Assembly: GCF_003258605.2 (NCBI RefSeq)
Contig: NZ_CP031264.1
Location: forward strand, 1,364,001-1,428,000
Source of the DNA: Peterkaempfera bronchialis
GTDB lineage: Bacteria > Actinomycetota > Actinomycetes > Streptomycetales > Streptomycetaceae
Direction of reading: 5' to 3'
Length of the DNA stretch: 64,000 nt
This document shows, in pieces, positions 58,086-64,000 of the stretch; position 1 is the stretch's first letter; the number at the start of each line of letters is the position of its first letter. Under the pieces are notes generated by a model. The model had not been told where the DNA came from. It was given only the letters and a program-made list of their open reading frames with translations, and searched no databases. The translations under genes were made by a program, and so were the position numbers.

Positions 58086-60306
58086 CCTGGCCCGCCTGGA
58101 GCTGCGAAGGTTCGCCCGAGGGCGGCTCCCCCGCGCCGCCATGGTGGCCCTGCTGCTGCTCCCCCTGCTCTACGGCGCCCTCTACCTCTGGTCGTTCTGG
58201 GACCCGTACGGCCGCCTGGACAGGCTCCCCGTCGCCCTGGTGAACCAGGACCGCGCCGCCACCGTCCAGGGCACCCGGATCGACGCCGGGCAGCAGCTCA
58301 CCGAGGAACTGAAGAAGCGTCATGTCTTCGACTGGCGGGAGACCTCCCCGCAGGAGGCCGCAGCCGGTGTCGCCTCCGGCCGCTACTACCTCTCGCTGAC
58401 CATCCCGCAGGACTTCAGCCGGAACATCGGCTCCAGCGACAGCGACCACCCGGAGCACGGCTCCCTCCAGGTCAGCACCAATGACGCCAACAACTACATC
58501 GTCGGCCAGATCTCCCGGTCGGTCTTCACCGAGGTCCGCGCCGCCACCTCCGCCAAGGCGTCCGGCGGCTTCTACGACAGGATCTTCATCGGCTTCTCCG
58601 ACCTGCACGACCGGACCGCCAAGGCCGCCGAGGGCGCCGACCAGCTCCACTCCGGCGCCGACCAGGCCCACCAGGGCGCGGGCAGGCTCGCCACCGGTAC
58701 CGGCCAAGCCCACCAGGGCGCCGGCGAACTCGCCGCCGGCAGCAGGGACGCCCGCAGCGGCGCCGACCGGCTCGCCGCCGGCCTCGACCGGGCCAAACAG
58801 GGCAGCAGCGCCCTCGCCGGCGGCCTCGCCGACCTCGACCACGGCGCGCAGCAGCTCGCCTCCGGCAGCAAGGAGGCCGCCGCCGGGACCCAGCGCCTCG
58901 CCGATGCCGTCAACCCGCTCGCCAAGGACGTCTCACCCCTGCTGCACGAGTACCCGGACCAGATCAGCGCCTCCGCCAAGCTGATCGCCGACGCCGCGCA
59001 CGAGATCTCCGGCAACCTCGCCAAACTGCCCGCCGCCGGCGCCAAGGCCCTCGCCGACGCCCGCGCCGCCGCCGACCGGCTGGACGCCCTCTACGCTCAA
59101 TGTCGTACTGACGGCACCGACTGCGCCGCCCTGGCCCAGGCCGACCAGGCCGCTCACCAGGTCCTGGACACCGCCCGGCAGCTGGACGCCGCCGTCCAGC
59201 GGATGGCCCCCCGGCTGGACGAGCTGGCGGCCGACGCCACCCGGGTCGAACGGCTCGCCCGGCAGCTCTCCAGGCCCGGCCTCGCCAAGGACTTCGACAC
59301 CGCCGTCGCCGACGTCAACCGCCTCAACACCGGAGTGCACCGGCTCGCCACCGGGTCCGCCGAACTCAGCAAGGGCACCGGCCAGGCCCTCAGCGGCGCC
59401 CGGACCCTCGACACCGGCCTCGCCACCCTCACCGACGGCGCCCGGTCCCTCAGCGGCGGGCTCTACCAGCTCTCCACCGGCGCCCAGCGCCTCGACTCCG
59501 GCCTCGCCACCCTGGCCGACGGCGCCCAGCAGCTGGACAGCGGCCTCGGCCGACTCTCCGACGGCTCCGGCACCCTGGCCAGCGGCCTGCACGACGGCGC
59601 CGACCAGATCCCCGCGTACGACAAGGCGCAGCGCGACGCCCGCGCCGCCGCCATGAGCGACCCCGTCCAGCTCGCCAGGAACGAGCTCAACAAGGCGCCC
59701 AACTACGGCACCGGCTTCGCCCCGTACTTCATCCCGCTCGCCCTCTGGGTCGGCGCCATGGTCAGCTATATGCTGCTGCGCCCGCTCAGCCCCCGGGCGC
59801 TGTCCGCCAACGCCCCCTCCTGGCGGATCGCCCTGGCCGGCTGGCTGCCCGCCGCCGGGATCGGCGTCCTCCAGTGCTGCGCCCTGCTGGCGGTACTGCA
59901 CTGGGGAGTCGGCCTGGAGACCGCGCGCACCGCCGGGGTGGTCGGCTATCTGCTGCTCACCGTGGGCTGCTTCACCGCCGTGATGCAGTGGCTGAACGCC
60001 CGCTTCGGCCCGGCCGGACGGCTGCTCGCCCTCGCCCTGCTGATGCTCCAGCTGACCTCGGCCGGAGGCACCTACCCGGTGGAGACCAGCCCCCGGTTCT
60101 TCGGCGCCCTGCATCCCTTCCTGCCGATGAGCCATGTGGTCCAGGGTCTGCGCCGGCTGATCAGCGGCGGCGATCTCGGCCCGGTCTGGACCGGCTGCGC
60201 GGTACTGGCCGCCTTCCTCGCCGCCGCGCTCGCCCTCACCGCGCTCACCGCCCGCCGCAGGCAGGTCTGGTCGCTCTCCCGGCTCCACCCGGAGCTGGCC
60301 CTGTGA
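58072..60306 (+). CDS. YhgE/Pip-family membrane protein (ABC-2-like)
   Basis: A 744-residue protein. One helix near the N-terminus (AAMVALLLLPLLYGALYLWSFW), then LPVALVNQDRAATVQG and YYLSLTIPQDFSRNIGS, the YhgE/Pip N-terminal motif. The long outer domain (about 180-510) is Ala/Gly/Leu/Asp-rich with repeated 'GA..LA.G' helical units that suggest a rod or stalk. Five C-terminal helices (FIPLALWVGAMVSYMLLRPLS to FLAAALALTALTARR) resemble an ABC-2 permease core. The family includes phage-infection and type VII secretion relatives. It is co-transcribed with the ATPase-like gene and tetR. Confidence 0.92.
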   Translation: MRAFSLARLELRRFARGRLPRAAMVALLLLPLLYGALYLWSFWDPYGRLDRLPVALVNQDRAATVQGTRIDAGQQLTEELKKRHVFDWRETSPQEAAAGVASGRYYLSLTIPQDFSRNIGSSDSDHPEHGSLQVSTNDANNYIVGQISRSVFTEVRAATSAKASGGFYDRIFIGFSDLHDRTAKAAEGADQLHSGADQAHQGAGRLATGTGQAHQGAGELAAGSRDARSGADRLAAGLDRAKQGSSALAGGLADLDHGAQQLASGSKEAAAGTQRLADAVNPLAKDVSPLLHEYPDQISASAKLIADAAHEISGNLAKLPAAGAKALADARAAADRLDALYAQCRTDGTDCAALAQADQAAHQVLDTARQLDAAVQRMAPRLDELAADATRVERLARQLSRPGLAKDFDTAVADVNRLNTGVHRLATGSAELSKGTGQALSGARTLDTGLATLTDGARSLSGGLYQLSTGAQRLDSGLATLADGAQQLDSGLGRLSDGSGTLASGLHDGADQIPAYDKAQRDARAAAMSDPVQLARNELNKAPNYGTGFAPYFIPLALWVGAMVSYMLLRPLSPRALSANAPSWRIALAGWLPAAGIGVLQCCALLAVLHWGVGLETARTAGVVGYLLLTVGCFTAVMQWLNARFGPAGRLLALALLMLQLTSAGGTYPVETSPRFFGALHPFLPMSHVVQGLRRLISGGDLGPVWTGCAVLAAFLAAALALTALTARRRQVWSLSRLHPELAL

Positions 60307-60926
60307 CCGCCGCCCGCACCCGCGACAATGCCACCATGAGCAGCAGCAGCACGCGACGCGGCGCCACCCGGCAGAAGCTGTACGAGGCGGCCGTGACCCT
60401 CATCGCCGAGCAGGGCTTCTCCTCGACCACCGTGGAGGAGATCGCCGACCGTGCCGGGGTCGCCAAGGGCACCGTCTACTACAACTTCGCCAGCAAGACG
60501 GAACTCTTCGAGGGGCTGCTGCGGCACGGGGTGGGCCTGCTCACCGACTCGCTGCGCGGCGCGGCGGCCGACCGGCCGCCGCTGGAGGCCCTGGACGCGA
60601 TGGTCCGGGCCGGGCTGGAGTTCATCGCCGCCTACCCCTCCTTCGCCCAGCTCTTCGTGGCCGAGACCTGGCGTACCAACCGGGCCTGGCACGACACCCT
60701 GCGGCTGCTGCGCGACGAGGCGGTCTCGGTGGTCGCCGACGTGCTCGACGACGCCGTACGCCAGGGCGAACTCGCCCCCGACCTGGACACCCGGCTCACC
60801 GCCTCCGCCCTCTTCGGCATGGTCCTGGTGGTGGCCCTGGACTGGCTCGCCTTCCAACCCGAACGCGACATCGCCGACGTGCACGCCGCCCTGGTCCGCC
60901 TGCTCCACGGCCGGATCAGCGCCTGA
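60303..60926 (+). CDS. TetR-family transcriptional repressor
   Basis: A 207-residue regulator. GTG 60303 overlaps the YhgE stop (GTGA) and has CGGAG before it; an alternative ATG at 60336 has no ribosome site. The HTH is clear: RQKLYEAAVTLIAEQGFSSTTVEEIADRAGVAKGTVYYNFASKTELFEGLL in outline (residues 22-72). The ligand domain follows. It probably represses its own operon by binding ACTGAC-N2-GTCAGT at 57319-57332. Confidence 0.93.
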   Translation: MTAARTRDNATMSSSSTRRGATRQKLYEAAVTLIAEQGFSSTTVEEIADRAGVAKGTVYYNFASKTELFEGLLRHGVGLLTDSLRGAAADRPPLEALDAMVRAGLEFIAAYPSFAQLFVAETWRTNRAWHDTLRLLRDEAVSVVADVLDDAVRQGELAPDLDTRLTASALFGMVLVVALDWLAFQPERDIADVHAALVRLLHGRISA

Positions 60927-61327
60927 CCGCTCTGCCGGGACCGGTCGGCCGCCGCCGGGTTCCGCTCCGCCGCCCCGTGTCGGCGGTGCGGAACCCGCGG
61001 TCGGCTCCAGCGCGGCGGTCCCACCCGGCCGGGCCCCCGTGGAGCCCCGCTCCCCCCTCGCCCCCGTGTCCCCCCGTGGGCTCGCGGGCTCCCGTCCCCG
61101 GCGGGCGGTGTCCGTCGCGCTCCGGGCGGCCGGTGCCTCGCGGCCCGCCGTCCCGGTGCCACCACTCTCCCGTCCCGCCAGGTCACGGCGTATCCGTCGG
61201 ACTACTCAAAGCCGCAGCCGAGTACTTCTGAGTACCCGTGCTCACCGGAACCGCCGCTTCCCCGGGAGGCGTCTCCCCCTCACCTACGCTGTGTCGGCGG
61301 CAGCACTTCGGAAGCAGGGAGACGGGC
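60927..61327. other. intergenic region between tetR and the DUF4126 gene
   Basis: 401 bp with no supported gene; the reading frames present are Arg/Pro-rich and unlike protein. Near its right end a short inverted repeat GTACT-TCTG-AGTAC (61222-61235) lies about 90 nt before GTG 61328 and may be an operator or promoter element. Nothing else stands out. Confidence 0.5.
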
Positions 61328-61963
61328 GTGTCGATCATCCCGATGATCTTCACCAGCGGATGGGCGAGCGGGATCAACGCCTATGCGGTGGTGCTGCTGC
61401 TCGGGCTCTTCGGCCGGTTCGGCGGCGCCGACTCGGTGCCGCCCGCGCTGGAGCGCACCGACGTCCTGATCGCCGCCGCCGTGCTCTTCCTGCTGGAGGT
61501 GGTGGCCGACAAGATCCCCTACCTGGACTCCGCCTGGGATGTCGTGCACACCGTGGTCCGCCCGGTGTCCGGCGCCGTCGTCGGCGCGCTGCTGGCCGAC
61601 CAGGCCGACGGCTCCCTGGGCGAACTCGCCGCCGGGGCGATGGGCGGCACCAGCGCCCTGGTCAGCCACCTCACCAAGGCCGGACTGCGGATGGCGGTCA
61701 ACACCTCCCCGGAGCCCGCCAGCAATATCGCGGTCAGCCTGCTGGAGGACGCCACCGTCGCCGGTGTCGTCATCCTCGCGGTCTTCCATCCGCTGCTCGC
61801 CGCCTCCGTCGCGGGCGTGCTGATGCTCATCGGCATCCTGCTGGTCTGGTTCGCCGTCTCCCGCATCCGCCGCTTCCTCCAGCGCCGCCGCGAACGCCGC
61901 ACCCAGCGGACCGCCGCCGCCCCCGCACCACCCCCCTACACCGACTCCGGCCCGCCCCGCTGA
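61328..61963 (+). CDS. DUF4126-family membrane protein
   Basis: A 211-residue protein from GTG 61328 with AGGGAGA upstream. Start is MSIIPMIFTSGWASGINAYAVVLLLGLFGRFG, typical of DUF4126. Five to six hydrophobic segments, with a Gly-rich central part (LGELAAGAMGGTSALVSHLTKAGLRMAVN) and a last helix (VLMLIGILLVWFAVSRIRRFL) before a basic Pro-rich tail. The family is found in many bacteria; function unknown. Confidence 0.9.
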   Translation: MSIIPMIFTSGWASGINAYAVVLLLGLFGRFGGADSVPPALERTDVLIAAAVLFLLEVVADKIPYLDSAWDVVHTVVRPVSGAVVGALLADQADGSLGELAAGAMGGTSALVSHLTKAGLRMAVNTSPEPASNIAVSLLEDATVAGVVILAVFHPLLAASVAGVLMLIGILLVWFAVSRIRRFLQRRRERRTQRTAAAPAPPPYTDSGPPR

Positions 61964-62035
61964 CCACATACCGGCCCAGCCGTCACCCCTGCCGCGCCGT
62001 ATCCAGCGCCCGCGCAGACACCCGCTCCTCACCCG

Positions 62036-62169
62036 CACCGCCCCGCCCCGACTCCCCCGCCCGGCCCCGGTCCTCACCCCACCGCCCCGCCCCGACTCCC
62101 CACCCGGCCCCGGTCTCCACACCCCACCGCCCCGCCCCGACTCCCCACCCGGCCCCGGTCTCCACACCC
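62036..62169. repeat. three tandem 44-45-bp C-rich repeats
   Basis: Units start with CACCGCCCCGCCCCGACTCC at 62036, 62080 and 62125; a fourth, decayed copy lies about 62195-62240. The plus strand is almost purely C with few G, a strong strand skew. It lies directly upstream of the FAD oxidoreductase gene. Confidence 0.85.
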
Positions 62170-62252
62170 GCCGACCCCACCTGGCTCCCCCAGGTCCTCA
62201 CCCCGACGCCCCGCCCCGACTCCCCCACCCGGCTCCCCTAGGATCGTTGGCC

Positions 62253-63758
62253 ATGGCAAAGATCGTGGTCATCGGTGCAGGCATGGGCGGGCTGGCAGCC
62301 GCCGCGCGGCTGGCCACGGTCGGCCATCGGGTGCTGGTGTGCGAGGCGTCCGGGACATACGGGGGCATGGTCGGCCGGTATGAACGGGACGGGTTCGCCT
62401 TCGACACCGGGCCGACGCTGCTCACCCTCCCGGCGGTCTACCGCGACCTGGCGCTGAAGACCGGCAAGGAGCGGCTGGAGGACCTGGTCGAACTCTCCCC
62501 GGTCGACCCGGAGAGCCGCCATCTGCTGCCGGACGGCACCGAGCTGCTGCTGCCCAATGCCTCCCGAGCCGGGGTGGTGCGGGCGCTGGACGAGGCATTC
62601 GGGGCCGGGTCGGGCGAGCGGTGGGGGGCCGTGATGGACCGGGGCCGGCAGGTGTGGGAGGCCACCCGGCGCCCGCTGCTGGAGGAACCGCTCACCGGGG
62701 ACGCCGCCGCCCTGCACACCGACCCGTACCCGGACCGGCGGAGCACCCTGGGCCGACTGCTCGGCGGCGGCCCCACCCTGGCCCGGGTGGCCCGCCGGGA
62801 GCTGGGCGGGCAGCCGGGGCCGTCGGCGCTGCTGGCCGAGTATGCGCTGCGCTTCGGCCTGGACCCGCGCCGGGCCCCGGCGAGCCTCACGGTGGTGCCG
62901 TATATGGAGCAGACCTTCGGCGTCTGGTACGTGGCCGGTGGGATGCGGGCGCTGGCCGACGCGGTGTACGCGCGCTGCGAGCGGCGGCGGGCGGAGTTCC
63001 TCTTCCACGCGGCGGTCTCCGAGGTGGTGGTGCGGGAGGGCAGGGCCGCCGGGGTGGAACTCTCCGACGGCAGCCGGATCGACGCCGACCTGGTGGTCTC
63101 GGCCGTGGATGTGCGGGCGCTGTACGGGCAGCGGCTGGTCGGCGGGGAGCGGCAGGAGCAGTGTCCGCCGCTGCCGGAGCCGCTGTCGGAGCCGCAGCCG
63201 GGGCGGTTCACGGTGCTGCTGGCACTGCGCGGCGCCCGCCCCGGGGGGACCGCGCACCGTACGGTCGTCCACGCGGCCGATCCGGCGGACGAGTTGGACG
63301 CGCTCTTCGCCCCCGCCGCCCGGCTCTGCGAGCGGCCCACCGTGCAGGTGCTGCGGCCCGACGACCCCGCGCTGCGGCCGGACGGTGGCCATGAGGCCGT
63401 CTCGCTGACGGTGACCGTGCCGCGCCACGGGGCGGTGGACTGGGACGCGCCGGGCCGGGCGGAGGAGTACGCGGACCTGGTGCAGGCCCAGGTGGAGGCG
63501 GCCGGGCTGGGGTTGCGGGACCGGGTGCTCTGGCGGCAGGTACGCACCCCGGCCGAGGTCGAACGGGAGACCGGGGCGCCGGGCGGTTCGGTACCCGGGC
63601 CGGCGCTGGCGGGCGCCGGGGGCGCCTTCCTGGCCGCCCCCAACCGCTCCCCGCTGCCCGGCCTCTATCTGGCGGGCGGCTCGGCGCACCCCGGCGGCGG
63701 GCTGCCCCGCGCCGGGATGTCGGCGGCGGTCACCGCGGCCCTGATCGGCACCCCCTGA
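62253..63758 (+). CDS. CrtI-like FAD-dependent oxidoreductase (phytoene desaturase family)
   Basis: A 501-residue flavoenzyme from ATG 62253 (TTG 62247 is possible). N-terminal FAD motif VVIGAGMGGLAAAARLATVGHRV with the following acid-Ala-Ser (CEASGTYGGMVGR). Middle: GPTLLTLPAVYRDL, YMEQTFGVWYVAGGMRALADAVY. The C-terminal FAD block PGLYLAGGSAHPGGGLPRAGMSA is the CrtI signature. Carotenoid desaturation is the known activity; no other carotenoid genes are seen here, so another isoprenoid or a related substrate is possible. Confidence 0.88.
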   Translation: MAKIVVIGAGMGGLAAAARLATVGHRVLVCEASGTYGGMVGRYERDGFAFDTGPTLLTLPAVYRDLALKTGKERLEDLVELSPVDPESRHLLPDGTELLLPNASRAGVVRALDEAFGAGSGERWGAVMDRGRQVWEATRRPLLEEPLTGDAAALHTDPYPDRRSTLGRLLGGGPTLARVARRELGGQPGPSALLAEYALRFGLDPRRAPASLTVVPYMEQTFGVWYVAGGMRALADAVYARCERRRAEFLFHAAVSEVVVREGRAAGVELSDGSRIDADLVVSAVDVRALYGQRLVGGERQEQCPPLPEPLSEPQPGRFTVLLALRGARPGGTAHRTVVHAADPADELDALFAPAARLCERPTVQVLRPDDPALRPDGGHEAVSLTVTVPRHGAVDWDAPGRAEEYADLVQAQVEAAGLGLRDRVLWRQVRTPAEVERETGAPGGSVPGPALAGAGGAFLAAPNRSPLPGLYLAGGSAHPGGGLPRAGMSAAVTAALIGTP

Positions 63759-63784
63759 GCCGCACTTCCCCGGGCTGACCGCCC

Positions 63785-64000
63785 TCAGCCCGGCAGGTTG
63801 TCCTCGGCCCAGCTGGTGAGCTCCTCAAGGGCCGGAAGCAGCGCATGCCCGGACGGGGTCAGGCTGTAGACCACCGCGACGGGCGGCCCCTGCTCGACGG
63901 TGCGCCGCACCAGACCGGCCCCGGCCAGTTCGGTGAGCCGGTCGGACAGCACCGAGTCGCTGATGCCCGCCACGGCCCGCTTGAGGTCCGCGAAGCCGGC
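63785..64000 (-). CDS. HxlR-family transcriptional regulator (partial, 5' end outside window)
   Basis: 71 residues reading in from the right edge, so the start is missing. The recognition helix region is typical: FADLKRAVAGISDSVLSDRLTELAGAGLVRRTV, then a wing with VEQGPPVAVVYSLTPSGHALLPALEEL and a C-terminal WAEDN. HxlR proteins are dimeric winged-helix regulators, often of redox or aldehyde stress genes. It ends 26 nt from the convergent oxidoreductase and may regulate a gene outside the window. Confidence 0.85.
   Translation of the reverse strand, partial: AGFADLKRAVAGISDSVLSDRLTELAGAGLVRRTVEQGPPVAVVYSLTPSGHALLPALEELTSWAEDNLPG

Overview
The window is very GC-rich, with strong third-position GC, many GTG starts and GGAGG-type ribosome sites. 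It carries a division and cell-wall cluster in the order and content known from Streptomyces and relatives: no ftsA, no mraZ, no murC, but divIVA, sepF and an ileS with a translational T-box close by. The source is most likely a streptomycete-type actinomycete (Streptomyces, Kitasatospora, Streptacidiphilus or close kin). Species cannot be judged from the sequence alone.

Layout. 1-4.8 kb: a cut-off DUF2567 membrane protein, an ABC-2 exporter pair, an NYN-domain protein and a secreted DUF5707-like protein. 4.9-8.5 kb: the replicative DNA polymerase III alpha subunit. 8.5-13.6 kb: a membrane protein with a DsbA-like thioredoxin, a small membrane protein, an anchored M15/LAS-like peptidase, a dienelactone-hydrolase-family enzyme and an MscS channel. 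13.6-17.3 kb: an ABC permease coupled to an unusual fusion of an extracytoplasmic alpha/beta hydrolase with an ABC ATPase. 17.6-20.2 kb: a GNAT remnant, an RluD-type pseudouridine synthase, lspA and a DksA/TraR zinc-finger protein. 20.5-23.9 kb: an isoleucine T-box and ileS. 24.1-42.5 kb, all leftward: the division/cell-wall (dcw) run, transcribed as small ORF-rsmH-ftsL-ftsI-murE-murF-mraY-murD-ftsW-murG-ftsQ-ftsZ-pgeF-yggS-sepF-yggT-divIVA. 43-49.3 kb, rightward: beta-carbonic anhydrase, a CAP-domain secreted protein and a MoxR-DUF58-transglutaminase operon. 49.4-57.2 kb, leftward: DUF3040 protein, DinB, a methyltransferase, DnaE2, a HEPN-type protein and a DUF6504 protein, with a perfect LexA-type site in front. 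57.3-60.9 kb: a TetR-controlled operon of a degenerate ABC ATPase and a YhgE/Pip membrane protein. 61.3-64 kb: DUF4126 protein, a CrtI-like FAD oxidoreductase and a cut-off HxlR regulator.

How it works together. The dcw genes are packed with 4-8 nt overlaps or gaps under 70 nt, so most of the run is probably co-transcribed from a sigma-70-type promoter near 42.8 kb. ftsZ has extra promoter signals of its own between ftsQ and ftsZ. The DUF6504-HEPN-dnaE2 unit, possibly followed by the methyltransferase and dinB, looks like a DNA-damage-induced mutagenesis locus. Two genes (dnaE2 and the transglutaminase) are each broken by one apparent missing base in a G/C run. These are either real frameshifts or sequencing errors, and this should be settled before either gene is used.

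Most notable points: IleRS carries GAHH where class I synthetases have HxGH; the hydrolase-ABC fusion; the LexA site; a 38-codon ORF translationally coupled to rsmH; and an in-frame GNAT stub directly after the rluD stop codon.
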